A stretch of DNA of 64,000 nt from Limnohabitans sp. WS1. Its GTDB lineage: Bacteria; Pseudomonadota; Gammaproteobacteria; Burkholderiales; Burkholderiaceae_C. The stretch covers positions 98,831 through 162,830 of the forward strand of contig NZ_NERU01000009.1 in the NCBI RefSeq assembly GCF_003063265.1, read 5' to 3'. The notes under the pieces were generated by a model. The model did not search any database. It was not told the DNA's origin and saw nothing but the letters and a program-made list of their open reading frames with translations. The position numbers and the translations under genes are program-made. The stretch's first letter is position 1, and each line of letters starts with the position of its first letter. Positions 36,493 to 44,421 of this stretch are shown here, piece after piece.

Positions 36493-37340
36493 ATGAAAAA
36501 CCGAACCATCACTGTCAAGACCTCATCCATCACTGTCGTCTCACGCCACGAACAAGACTACATATCGCTCACGGACATGGTCAGAAGCTTTGAAGGTGGA
36601 AGCGCACTCATTGAGCAATGGCTTAAAAACAAGGACACCGTGTTGTTCTTAGGCGTTTGGGAGCAATTGAACAACGCCAGTTTTAATTCCCCCGAATTAG
36701 ATGGAATTAAAAACGAGGCCGGCCGTAACAGCTTTTATCTGTCGACCAAAAAGTGGATCGAGGCGACAGGCGCTATTGGCTTGCTGGCCAAAGCGGGACG
36801 ATACGGGGCACCTTTGCTCACAAAGACATTGCGTTTGAGTTCGGCTCTTGGCTGAGTCCGGAGTTCAAGCTTTATCTGATCAAAGAATTCCAGCGCCTGA
36901 AAGAGGAAGAGGCTAAGAGCACTTCTCTGGCTTGGAGTTTTCAGCGCACTTTGACCAAGGTGAACTACAAAATTCACACAGATGCGATCAAGGCTCACCT
37001 CATTCCTGCCCGGTTGACCAGGGCGCAGACTGCAACCGTTTACGCCAATGAGGCCGATCTTCTGAACGTAGCTCTGTTTGGTCAGACTGCAGGGCAGTGG
37101 AGGCTAAGCAATCCAACTATTAAAGGCAATATGCGTGATGCGGCCACGTTGGAGCAACTGGTGGTGTTGTCCAACTTGGAAAGCATCAACTCGGTGTTGA
37201 TTCATCAAGGGCTGGATGCTTCGATGCGTTTGTTGCAGCTCAATGGGATTGCCATCACGCAGATGCGTTCTTTGGTAGGTATGGTTGGGCTCCACAAAAT
37301 GAGGGGCATTTCAAGGGCGTCTATCGAAGAACAAAAATAA
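36493..37340 (+). pseudogene. KilA-N domain protein, frameshifted
   Basis: The KilA-N DNA-binding domain typical of phage proteins starts at the ATG at 36493 (GGAGG 7-11 bp upstream; ISLTDMVRSF and WIEATGAIGLLAKAGRYG are family segments). The frame is lost at about 36805-36812. After GRYG the expected continuation TFAHKDIAFEFGSWLSPEF is in the +2 frame and runs to a stop at 37338-37340. One base missing in the short G run of TACGGGGCACC would explain it. Base composition is visibly more AT-rich than its neighbours, which fits transfer. It could be a real mutation, a sequencing error in the G run, or less likely programmed frameshifting. Confidence 0.8.
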
Positions 37341-37471
37341 TGATGGAGACCGTTATTCAGCTTGGAAGTATTGGCAGGTGCCGCATGACTGAGTTCGTGA
37401 AGACAATCGATCGATGGATTATTTTCCGTCCCAGTAAGCTTGATACGGGCAGTCCTTATTTTGTCGTTTGA
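37340..37471 (+). CDS. Small ORF coupled to the KilA-N gene
   Basis: A 43-residue frame whose ATG overlaps the KilA-N stop (TAATG). It encodes a short basic/hydrophobic peptide with WIIFRPSK in the middle and no recognised domain. The overlap is the only argument for translation, and it may be chance. Confidence 0.25.
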   Translation: MMETVIQLGSIGRCRMTEFVKTIDRWIIFRPSKLDTGSPYFVV

Positions 37472-37476
37472 ATCAC

Positions 37477-37698
37477 ATGAAGCTTCCCCACATCCACACC
37501 CCCCGTTGCACCGGTTGCGGCTGGTGTGTGGCGGCTTGTCCGCCGGGGGTGCTGAGTTTGCAGGTGGTGGCCTGGCGCAAGCATGCGGTGTTGCACGATC
37601 AACAGGGTTGCACCGGGTGCAGCCTGTGCGAGCGGCGCTGCCCGTTTGGGGTGATCACGATGGTGAAAACACCCCAGCCCGTCAAACCACAGGCTTGA
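37477..37698 (+). CDS. Small 2[4Fe-4S] ferredoxin
   Basis: 73 residues with two complete cluster motifs, CTGCGWCVAACP and CTGCSLCERRCP, the pattern of bacterial 2[4Fe-4S] ferredoxins or NapF/NapG-like proteins. It carries electrons in the cytoplasm for an unidentified partner. The ATG at 37477 was chosen, though an in-frame TTG nine bases upstream is possible; no ribosome-binding site stands out. It ends 4 bp before the convergent dehydrogenase gene. Confidence 0.85.
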   Translation: MKLPHIHTPRCTGCGWCVAACPPGVLSLQVVAWRKHAVLHDQQGCTGCSLCERRCPFGVITMVKTPQPVKPQA

Positions 37699-37702
37699 GC
37701 AT

Positions 37703-38584
37703 TCAGGTCGTTTGGCGTTTGGCCAGCAGCGCCACCAACTCGGGCACCAGCGCGTTCGGGTCGCCTTCTTGGCAGGCGGCTTCCAGCGTGTTTTTGACGG
37801 CTTCTGCCACCGTGTGGTCGGCATGCGTGTCGATCGCCATCTGGTTGTAGTAGCTCAGGTCCTTGAGTGCGTTGCTCATGGAAAAGCGCAGGCCCGAGGT
37901 GTCGCCCGAGAGGAGTGTGGGCTTGAGGCGGTCGAGCGCCGCGCCCCAGCCGCCGCCTTTGGACAGCACTTCCACAAAGGTGCTCGCGTCCACACCCGCA
38001 CGTTGGGCGCATGCGGCTGCTTCGGCCAGCAAGGTCACGGTGCCCAGCGACACGTAGTTGTGCAAGAGCTTCATGCGGTGGCCGGAGCCAATCGGTCCGG
38101 TGTGCACGATGTTTTCGGCAAAGCAGGCCAGGATCGGTTTGCAGGTTTCAAACAAGTCCGCATCGCCACCGACCAACAAGTTCAGTCGACCTTCGGCGGC
38201 TTCTTTGGGGGTGCGTGTCATGGGCGAATCGAGAAACTGCCCGCCCTTGGCGATCACCATGGCCGCGACTTTTTCAGTCGAGGCGGGAACGGCAGTCGAG
38301 CAGTCGATGACGATGGTGCCGGGGCGCATGCCCTTGAGCACACCGTCTTCGCCCAGCAGCACCGCTTCGACCTGTGGCGTGCCCGTCACGCACAAAATGA
38401 TCACATCCGACTGCGAGGCCAGGGCCTGTGGCGTGGTGCAGGTGCGTGCGCCTGCGGCCAGCAGGGTGTCCAGCGGCTGGTTGCCGGGGTGCTCCAGAAC
38501 CGTCAGGCTTTGCCCGTGCTTGAGCAGGTTGCTCGCGATGCCGTGGCCCATCATGCCGATGCCGATCATGCCGATTGTTGTCAT
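37703..38584 (-). CDS. 3-hydroxyisobutyrate dehydrogenase-like oxidoreductase
   Basis: 293 residues, beta-hydroxyacid dehydrogenase family. It has an N-terminal Rossmann motif IGMIGIGMMGHGIASNL, the substrate loop DSPMTRTPKEAAEGRL (family pattern D-x-P-V-S-G), and the catalytic lysine in GHRMKLLHNYV. The common GG of the substrate loop is replaced by TRT, so the substrate is probably not hydroxyisobutyrate itself; tartronate-type or other beta-hydroxyacids are possible. AAAGG precedes the ATG at 38584. It is divergent from the TetR gene, which may regulate it. Confidence 0.85.
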   Translation of the reverse strand: MTTIGMIGIGMMGHGIASNLLKHGQSLTVLEHPGNQPLDTLLAAGARTCTTPQALASQSDVIILCVTGTPQVEAVLLGEDGVLKGMRPGTIVIDCSTAVPASTEKVAAMVIAKGGQFLDSPMTRTPKEAAEGRLNLLVGGDADLFETCKPILACFAENIVHTGPIGSGHRMKLLHNYVSLGTVTLLAEAAACAQRAGVDASTFVEVLSKGGGWGAALDRLKPTLLSGDTSGLRFSMSNALKDLSYYNQMAIDTHADHTVAEAVKNTLEAACQEGDPNALVPELVALLAKRQTT

Positions 38585-38713
38585 GTTTGTACCTTTGAGT
38601 GAACAGTTTGGCGGCAACTGTAGCCGGGACTTGTGCAGCAGGGCGTCACTTGTTTGCCAATCTGGCGAGCACGGCGGCTTTGAAGCCAGTGCAGGCCCCT
38701 CTATACTGCCCGC

Positions 38714-39397
38714 ATGAACCAACCGGTACATTCCTCAGAGACACCAGCTCCCACGACCACGGGCACCAGCCGCACCAACGACCCGGCCCGCACCATGGCC
38801 GAGATCCTTCAGGTGGCCACGCACGAATTTGCTGACAAAGGCCTCACCGGCGCCCGCATCGACGCCATTGCAGCGGCCACGCGCACCAGCAAGCGCATGA
38901 TCTATTACTACTTCGGCAGCAAGGATGGGCTGTATTTGGCGGTGCTGGAAGAAGCTTACCGGCGCATGCGGGCCATTGAATCTGATCTGCACCTGGACGA
39001 TTTGCCACCTGTGCAGGCCTTGCAGCGGCTGGTGGAATTCACTTATGACCACCACCGTAACAACGAGGACTTCATCCGCTTGGTGATGAACGAGAACATT
39101 CAGCGCGGCGACTATTTGCGCCAGAGCCAGAGCATCCAGCAGCTCAACACCAAGGCCATTGAGTCGGTGCGCGAGGTGTATGACCGGGGCGTGGCCGAGG
39201 GCCTGTTCAGGTCAGGACTGGACCCGGTGGACATCCACTCGGCGATTTCAGCCTTCACGTTTTTCAATGTGTCCAACCGTCACACCTTTGGCTTGATTTT
39301 TCAGGACCGCGCCAGCCAGGACAAGGCCAACACCCTCAAGCGGGTGCATGTGGTCGAGTTGATCCTGCGCTTTGTCAGTCATTCCATTTCGGCATAA
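38714..39397 (+). CDS. TetR-family regulator next to the TRAP/shikimate block
   Basis: 227 residues. The TetR helix-turn-helix covers about 28-75 (ILQVATHEFADKGLTGARID, TRTSKRMIYYYFGSKDGLY), followed by a helical effector domain of the TetR_C type. The first ~25 residues are Thr/Pro-rich and disordered. It lies between a divergent dehydrogenase and the codirectional TRAP operon, with an intrinsic terminator after it and a palindrome that fits a TetR operator just ahead of the TRAP genes, so it is the probable repressor of quinate/shikimate uptake. Confidence 0.85.
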   Translation: MNQPVHSSETPAPTTTGTSRTNDPARTMAEILQVATHEFADKGLTGARIDAIAAATRTSKRMIYYYFGSKDGLYLAVLEEAYRRMRAIESDLHLDDLPPVQALQRLVEFTYDHHRNNEDFIRLVMNENIQRGDYLRQSQSIQQLNTKAIESVREVYDRGVAEGLFRSGLDPVDIHSAISAFTFFNVSNRHTFGLIFQDRASQDKANTLKRVHVVELILRFVSHSISA

Positions 39398-39424
39398 CTG
39401 CTAGGGTACTTTCACAATGCACGT

Positions 39425-39443
39425 CAGGGTTATCCCTGTTTTT
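39425..39443 (+). terminator. Intrinsic terminator after the TetR gene
   Basis: CAGGG-TTAT-CCCTG followed directly by TTTTT, 28 bp after the TetR stop and just ahead of the TRAP promoter region. Short stem but a good loop and T tract. Confidence 0.65.
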
Positions 39444-39448
39444 AAAAA

Positions 39449-39462
39449 ACTAACCAGTTCGT
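39449..39462. promoter_or_regulatory. TetR-type operator candidate ahead of the TRAP operon
   Basis: ACTAAC-CA-GTTCGT is a 14-bp dyad with one mismatch, the size and form of many TetR operators. It lies between the terminator and the first TRAP gene, where binding would block transcription. A wider dyad, ACTAA-N12-TTAGT (39449-39470), overlaps it. Confidence 0.45.
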
Positions 39463-39495
39463 ACATTAGTGCTTGTCCTTGTCAGGAGACTTGTT

Positions 39496-40029
39496 TTGCT
39501 TGAAAAATTCATGGATGGCTTTTGCAAGGCCTTGAGCATGGTCATGGCCGCTTGTCTGGCCGTGATGGTGGTGCTGGTGTTTGGCAATGTGGTCATGCGT
39601 TATGCCTTCAACTCGGGCATCACCTTGTCCGAGGAATTGTCACGGTGGTTGTTTGTGTGGATGACCTTCATGGGCGCGATCGTGGCCTTGAAGGAGCGTG
39701 GCCACTTGGGCACGGACATGCTGGTGGGCAAATTGGGGCCTGGCGGGAAAAAGTTTTGCTTGGCGCTGTCTTATGGCTTGATGCTGTACATCTGCTGGTT
39801 GTTGTTCCGCGGCGCTTACCAGCAGACCGTGATCAACCTGGGCAGCACCAGCGCGGTGATGGAAGTGTCCATGGCCTGGATCTATGCACCTGGTGTGGTG
39901 TTTGCGGTGCTGGGTGGCTTGATATTGATCACCGAGTTGTGGCGTTTGCTCACGGGACAAACGCGTGATGAAGACTTGGTCATGGTCCAAGAATCCGAAG
40001 AGTCGCCGCACGGCGCGGACAAAAACTGA
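39496..40029 (+). CDS. TRAP transporter small membrane subunit (DctQ)
   Basis: 177 residues, four transmembrane helices (about 13-33, 45-63, 85-105, 125-147). DctQ features include VFGNVVMRYAFNSG and ITLSEELSRWLFVWMTFMG. It is the small permease partner of DctM in the tripartite importer. The TTG at 39496 is the likely start, because AGGAG sits 7 bp upstream; a GTG at 39469 and an ATG at 39511 are alternatives. Confidence 0.88.
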   Translation: MLEKFMDGFCKALSMVMAACLAVMVVLVFGNVVMRYAFNSGITLSEELSRWLFVWMTFMGAIVALKERGHLGTDMLVGKLGPGGKKFCLALSYGLMLYICWLLFRGAYQQTVINLGSTSAVMEVSMAWIYAPGVVFAVLGGLILITELWRLLTGQTRDEDLVMVQESEESPHGADKN

Positions 40030-40048
40030 GCGCACAAGAGACACCGAC

Positions 40049-41326
40049 ATGACGATCGCTATTTTTGTTTTTTCTCTGCTGGGCGCGATGGCCATTGGCA
40101 TCCCGATCGCGTTTTCATTGCTGCTTTGTGGTGTCGCCTTGATGTGGCACCTGGACATGTTCGATGCCCAGATCCTCGCGCAAAACCTGCTCGAAGGCTC
40201 CAACAGTTTTCCTTTGTTGGCGGTGCCGTTTTTCATGTTGGCCGGTGAGGTCATGAACGCGGGGGGCTTGTCGCGCCGCATCGTGAACTTTGCCATGGCT
40301 TGTGTGGGCCACATCAAAGGCGGCCTGGGTTACGTGACCATCATGGCCGCCGTGATCATGGCGGCGCTGTCGGGCTCTGCGGTGGCCGATGCGGCGGCCT
40401 TGTCGGCTTTGCTCTTGCCCATGATGGTGGCGGCAGGCCACGATCGGGCCCGCTCGGCGGGCTTGATCGCCTCGGCCGGCATCATCGCCCCGGTCATTCC
40501 ACCCAGCATTGGCTTTGTGATCTTTGGTGTGGCGGGCAACGTGTCCATTTCCAAACTCTTCATGGCCGGCATCGTGCCGGGCATCATGCTGGGCGCTTCG
40601 CTCTGGGTCACCTGGTGGTGGCTGGCGCGGCGTGAGGTGGTGCAGGTGCCGCCACGCAAAACCCTGCGAGAAATTGGCGTGGCCATGCGTGAAGCCACCT
40701 GGGCTTTGGTGATGCCGCTCATTGTGGTGTTTGGTCTGAAGTTTGGGGTCTTCACTCCGACCGAAGCGGCTGTGGTGGCGGCGGTTTACGCCTTGCTCAT
40801 CTCCACCTTGGTGTACCGCGAGCTGGGTCTGAAAGACCTGTACCCCTTGTTTGTGAGCTCCGCCAAAACCAGTGCGGTCGTGATGTTTTTGGTGGCCGCC
40901 GCCATGGTCTCGGCTTGGCTCATCACGGTGGCCAATCTGCCTGCCCAGCTGATCGAGATTTTGCAGCCCATGCTCGACAGCCCCCGTTTGCTCATGTTCA
41001 CCATCATGGTGATCATCATTGTGATTGGCACAGCGCTCGACATGACGCCCACCATTTTGCTGTTGACCCCGGTGCTCATGCCCGTGGTGAAGGCGGCAGG
41101 CATCGACCCAATTTACTTCGGTGTGTTGTTCATCATCAATTGCGCCATTGGCTTGATCACACCGCCTGTGGGCACGGTGCTCAACGCGGTGGCAGGTGTC
41201 GGAAAAATCAGCATGGACGAGGTGACCCGGGGCGTGATGCCTTTCATGATCGCCCAGTTCACCATCATGTTTGCCATGGTGGCTTTCCCGGCTTTGGTGA
41301 TGGTGCCCGCGCGTTGGTTTTATTGA
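40049..41326 (+). CDS. TRAP transporter large membrane subunit (DctM)
   Basis: 425 residues, about 12 helices. DctM hallmarks: VPFFMLAGEVMNAGGLSRRI, AALSGSAVADAAALSALLLPMM, GIIAPVIPPSIGFVIFG and GTALDMTPTILLLTPVLMPV, which hold the sodium/substrate sites. It uses the sodium gradient to take up a carboxylate handed over by the periplasmic receptor at 41415. Quinate or shikimate is the inferred substrate from the three genes that follow. Confidence 0.92.
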   Translation: MTIAIFVFSLLGAMAIGIPIAFSLLLCGVALMWHLDMFDAQILAQNLLEGSNSFPLLAVPFFMLAGEVMNAGGLSRRIVNFAMACVGHIKGGLGYVTIMAAVIMAALSGSAVADAAALSALLLPMMVAAGHDRARSAGLIASAGIIAPVIPPSIGFVIFGVAGNVSISKLFMAGIVPGIMLGASLWVTWWWLARREVVQVPPRKTLREIGVAMREATWALVMPLIVVFGLKFGVFTPTEAAVVAAVYALLISTLVYRELGLKDLYPLFVSSAKTSAVVMFLVAAAMVSAWLITVANLPAQLIEILQPMLDSPRLLMFTIMVIIIVIGTALDMTPTILLLTPVLMPVVKAAGIDPIYFGVLFIINCAIGLITPPVGTVLNAVAGVGKISMDEVTRGVMPFMIAQFTIMFAMVAFPALVMVPARWFY

Positions 41327-41414
41327 TTCCCGGGTGTGGATGTCTGATCGGGTACGCCTGACAACCCGCCCTTTGATGCACAGCGTACGTCCTTCTTTTT
41401 TCTGGAGACCCTTC

Positions 41415-42410
41415 ATGAAACGTGTATTCATCAAGTCCTTGATCGCCACCGTGGCGCTGGCCGCCATGGGCGTGGCTTCGGCGCAAGACAGGACCATCAA
41501 GTTCGCCAACCAGAACGCGGCGGGCCACCCCATCGTCCAGGGCATGGAGAAGTTCAAAGAGATCGTCGAGAAGCAGTCCGGCGGCAAACTCAAGGTCAAC
41601 CTGTTCCCCGGTGGCGCATTGGGCAGCGACCAGGCCAACGTTTCGGCCATTCAGGGCGGCACCTTGGAGATGGCCTCGATGAACTCGGGCATCTTTGCAT
41701 CGCAGGTCAAAGACTTTGCTGTGTTTGACTTCCCCTTCTTGTTCGCCAGCGGCCAGGAAGCCGATGTGGTGGTCGACGGTGCCTTTGGCAAAAAGATGCA
41801 CGCCAAGCTGGAAGAAAAAGGCATGGTCGGTCTGGGCTACTACGAGCTGGGCTTTCGCAACCTGACCAATGGCCGCCGCGCCATCAACAAGGTCTCGGAC
41901 ATCGAAGGCCTGAAACTGCGCGTGATTCCCAACCCGATCAACGTGGACTGGGTCAAGGCGCTGGGTGCCAACCCCACACCTCTGCCATTCCCTGAGTTGT
42001 ACGCAGCCCTGGAGCAAAAGGCGGTGGACGGCCAGGAAAACCCAGTGGCCACCATCAACGGCGCCAAGTTGTACGAAGTGCAAAAGCACCTGACCTTGAC
42101 CGGTCACCAGTACAACCCCCAGTCGATCGTGATCAGCAAAAAGTTCTGGGACACCCTCTCGGCCGCTGACAAGAAAATCCTGAGCGATGCCGCTGCCGAG
42201 TCGTCCAAGTTCCAGCGTGCCCAGGCCCGTGCCCAGGAAGCGAGCTTGCTCGAGAACCTGAAAAAAGGCGGCATGCAAGTGACCACCTTGCCCGCAGCCG
42301 AAGTGGCCATCTTGCGCGAGAAGATGAAGCCCGTGATTGCCAAGCACGGCGAGCCGATTGCGGCCACCGTGGCCGAGCTGCAAGCCGAGCTGGCCAAGCT
42401 GCGCAAGTAA
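41415..42410 (+). CDS. TRAP transporter periplasmic receptor (DctP)
   Basis: 331 residues, signal peptide ending GVASAQD (about residue 23). DctP fold signatures: IKFANQNAAGHPIVQGMEKF, LFPGGALGSDQANVSAIQGG, and LRVIPNPINVDWVKALGANP with the conserved carboxylate-binding arginine (LKLRV). CTGGAG lies 8 bp before the ATG. The position after DctM, rather than first, and the strong hairpins behind it suggest separate control of its mRNA level. Confidence 0.93.
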   Translation: MKRVFIKSLIATVALAAMGVASAQDRTIKFANQNAAGHPIVQGMEKFKEIVEKQSGGKLKVNLFPGGALGSDQANVSAIQGGTLEMASMNSGIFASQVKDFAVFDFPFLFASGQEADVVVDGAFGKKMHAKLEEKGMVGLGYYELGFRNLTNGRRAINKVSDIEGLKLRVIPNPINVDWVKALGANPTPLPFPELYAALEQKAVDGQENPVATINGAKLYEVQKHLTLTGHQYNPQSIVISKKFWDTLSAADKKILSDAAAESSKFQRAQARAQEASLLENLKKGGMQVTTLPAAEVAILREKMKPVIAKHGEPIAATVAELQAELAKLRK

Positions 42411-42413
42411 GCC

Positions 42414-42447
42414 CCAAGGCCACGGCACGCGCCTTGGCCTGGCTTTT
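42414..42447 (+). terminator. Terminator-like hairpin after dctP
   Basis: CCAAGGC-N10-GCCTTGG followed within a few bases by CTTTT, directly behind the dctP stop. Likely partial termination or mRNA 3'-end protection inside the operon. Confidence 0.5.
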
Positions 42448-42454
42448 GATATGA

Positions 42455-42479
42455 CCGCTGCAGCCTTGCGCTGCAGCGG
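42455..42479 (+). other. Perfect 9-bp stem hairpin after dctP
   Basis: CCGCTGCAG-CCTTGCG-CTGCAGCGG, a perfect 9-bp stem with a 7-base loop and no T tract. It follows the terminator-like hairpin and precedes the dehydrogenase start by 83 bp. An mRNA-stability or processing element is the likeliest role. Confidence 0.55.
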
Positions 42480-42562
42480 CACCAGCCCCTGCATTGAAGG
42501 GGGCATTTCCTGATTTCTTCAGTTCGCATGCCACCGCGCTGCGGACTTCTTTCCCACAGTCC

Positions 42563-43396
42563 ATGATCAACGGCCACACCGAACTCATCGCGCACATCGG
42601 CTACCCCACACACACCTTCAAGTCACCGATGATCTACAACCCGTACTTCAATGAGGCGGGCATCAACGCGGTGGTGGTGCCCATGGGTTGCAAAGCCGAG
42701 AACTACCCGGCCTTCCTCCAGTCGGTGTTCACGCTGGAAAACATCCGGGGCGCACTGATCACCATGCCGCACAAGGTCAGCACTGTGGGCCTGCTTGATG
42801 ACGTCACCGCCACCGTGCGTGTGGCCGGGGCTTGCAACGCGGTCAAGCGCCTGGCCGATGGCCGTTTGGTGGGCGACATGTTTGACGGTGCCGGTTTTGT
42901 GCGCGGCGTGCAGCGCAAGGGTCTGGACCTGACAGGCCTGCGTGTGCTGGTGGTGGGCACAGGCGGCGTGGGCAGCGCCATTGCCGCTTCGCTGGCGGGC
43001 GCGGGCATCGCCGCCATCAGCCTGTTTGATGTCCATGCCGACTGCTGCGAGGCGCTGGCCCAGCGGCTCCAAGCCCATTACCCGCACATCGAGGTGCACA
43101 CCGGGTCGAATGACCCGGTGGGTCATGACCTGGTCGTCAACGCCACGCCCTTGGGCATGAACGAGGGCGACCCGTTGCCCCTCGATGTATCGCGCCTGTC
43201 GCCCAACACATTTGTGGGCGAGGTCGTGATGCGTGCCGAGACCACCGCATTTTTGGCCGCAGCCCAGGCACGCGGCTGCCGCACGCAGGTGGGCACCGAC
43301 ATGCTGTACGAACAGATTCCGGCCTACCTGGAATTTTTTGGCCTCCCCACCACCACGGCCGATGTGCTGCGCCGTGTGGCGCGGCTGAGTTATTGA
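42563..43396 (+). CDS. Shikimate/quinate dehydrogenase-like enzyme (catabolic)
   Basis: 277 residues, shikimate dehydrogenase family but clearly divergent from the AroE at 35605. The substrate domain has IGYPTHTFKSPMIYNPYF (first Ser of the AroE pair replaced by Thr), ITMPHK with the catalytic lysine and GDMFDGAGFV with the aspartate. The nucleotide domain has VVGTGGVGSAIAASL. Lying between a TRAP importer and dehydroshikimate-dehydratase parts, it probably oxidises shikimate or quinate to the 3-dehydro form. The cofactor is likely NAD because the NRT motif used for NADP binding is absent (LFDVHAD instead). Confidence 0.85.
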   Translation: MINGHTELIAHIGYPTHTFKSPMIYNPYFNEAGINAVVVPMGCKAENYPAFLQSVFTLENIRGALITMPHKVSTVGLLDDVTATVRVAGACNAVKRLADGRLVGDMFDGAGFVRGVQRKGLDLTGLRVLVVGTGGVGSAIAASLAGAGIAAISLFDVHADCCEALAQRLQAHYPHIEVHTGSNDPVGHDLVVNATPLGMNEGDPLPLDVSRLSPNTFVGEVVMRAETTAFLAAAQARGCRTQVGTDMLYEQIPAYLEFFGLPTTTADVLRRVARLSY

Positions 43397-43440
43397 AGCT
43401 GTTTGACCCATCACCACGGCCAATGAACTGAACCTCTTTT

Positions 43441-43515
43441 TGTTGGAGCCCACCCCGTGGGTGGCGGGTGTGCGACACACCCAAAACACCATCGCCCACG
43501 GGGGTGGGCACCTGC
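43441..43515. repeat. GGAGC-family paired palindrome ahead of the dehydratase genes
   Basis: Opens TGTTGGAGCCCACCCC (a variant of the TGTAGGAGC head) and closes GGTGGGCACCTGCA, with an inner dyad GGTGTG/CACACC. Same construction as the lig-junction repeat at 25873. Confidence 0.75.
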
Positions 43516-43537
43516 AAATTGCAACTGGAGCGAAGAG

Positions 43538-44413
43538 ATGACCTTGAACAAAGTTGACCGCGAAGCCGTGCCCGACATGCCCAACCGTTTGGGCATTGCG
43601 GGCATTGAATTCATCGAATACGCCACCAGCCGACCACAGGCACTGGGTCAGGTGCTCGAAAACATGGGCTTTCGCCCAGTGGCCAGGCACCGCTCGCGTG
43701 AGGTGACGCTCTACCGCCAAGGCACGATGAACCTGGTGGTGAATGCCAGCCTCGACGATGCCCGTGTGAGCAGCACGGTGGACGGTCAGCCCGTGATCTC
43801 GGCCATTGCCTTTCGGGTCCAGGACGCCTTGAAGGCGCACACCCGGTGTCTGGATTTGGGGGCTTGGAGCGTGGGCAGCCATGCGCAGGCCATGGAGTTG
43901 CACATTCCGGCCATCCATGGCCCGGGTGGCAGCCGCTTTTACTTTGTGGACCGTTGGCAAGAGTTCTCGATTTACGACATCGACTTCAAGCCCATTCCCA
44001 CAGTGGACCCGAACCCGCCCGCATTGGCAGGCATGAGCTATTTCGGGGTGGTGCAGTACATCGGTGCAGCTCGCAGCGCCGACTGGCAGACTTATTACGA
44101 ACACATGTTTGACTTCAGCGGCATTCCCGATGAAGAGCGCTTTGGCATCCTGCCCAAGGGCAAGCTCATGAAAAGCCCCTGCGGCACTTTCTTGTGGCAA
44201 CTCATTGAGCCTGAGCCCTGGATGGATGCCGACGACAGCCCTGAGCGTTTGCAGCGCATTGGTTTGGGTGTCCCCGATGTGGGTCAAGCCGTGGCCGCGC
44301 TCAAGGCCCGTGGTGTGGAATTTGTCGAGTCCACCCGATTGCACCCGGAAGACCGTGGTGCGCTCACCCGTGCCACTTTGGGCTCGGTGGCTTTTGAACT
44401 TGTTGGCCAGTGA
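43538..44413 (+). CDS. HPPD-like domain protein (QuiC C-terminal-domain homologue)
   Basis: 291 residues with two vicinal-oxygen-chelate repeats (about 20-145 and 175-290), as in 4-hydroxyphenylpyruvate dioxygenase and the C-terminal half of QuiC-type dehydratases (LGIAGIEFIEYATS, FYFVDRW, YYEHMFDFSG, GTFLWQLIEPEP). The two histidines that bind iron in HPPD are not where expected (FGVVQYI and QRIGLGV lack His), while the C-terminal glutamate remains (VAFELVGQ). It is therefore unlikely to be an active dioxygenase and is better read as the detached accessory half of the dehydratase. Start ATG at 43538 with GGAG upstream. The stop overlaps or abuts the next gene. Confidence 0.75.
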   Translation: MTLNKVDREAVPDMPNRLGIAGIEFIEYATSRPQALGQVLENMGFRPVARHRSREVTLYRQGTMNLVVNASLDDARVSSTVDGQPVISAIAFRVQDALKAHTRCLDLGAWSVGSHAQAMELHIPAIHGPGGSRFYFVDRWQEFSIYDIDFKPIPTVDPNPPALAGMSYFGVVQYIGAARSADWQTYYEHMFDFSGIPDEERFGILPKGKLMKSPCGTFLWQLIEPEPWMDADDSPERLQRIGLGVPDVGQAVAALKARGVEFVESTRLHPEDRGALTRATLGSVAFELVGQ

Positions 44414-44421
44414 GGCAGCGC

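Noticed and set aside
42623..44344. 573-codon open frame opposite the dehydrogenase and HPPD-like genes
   Set aside because: Antisense shadow of two genes with conserved motifs; composition is not protein-like.
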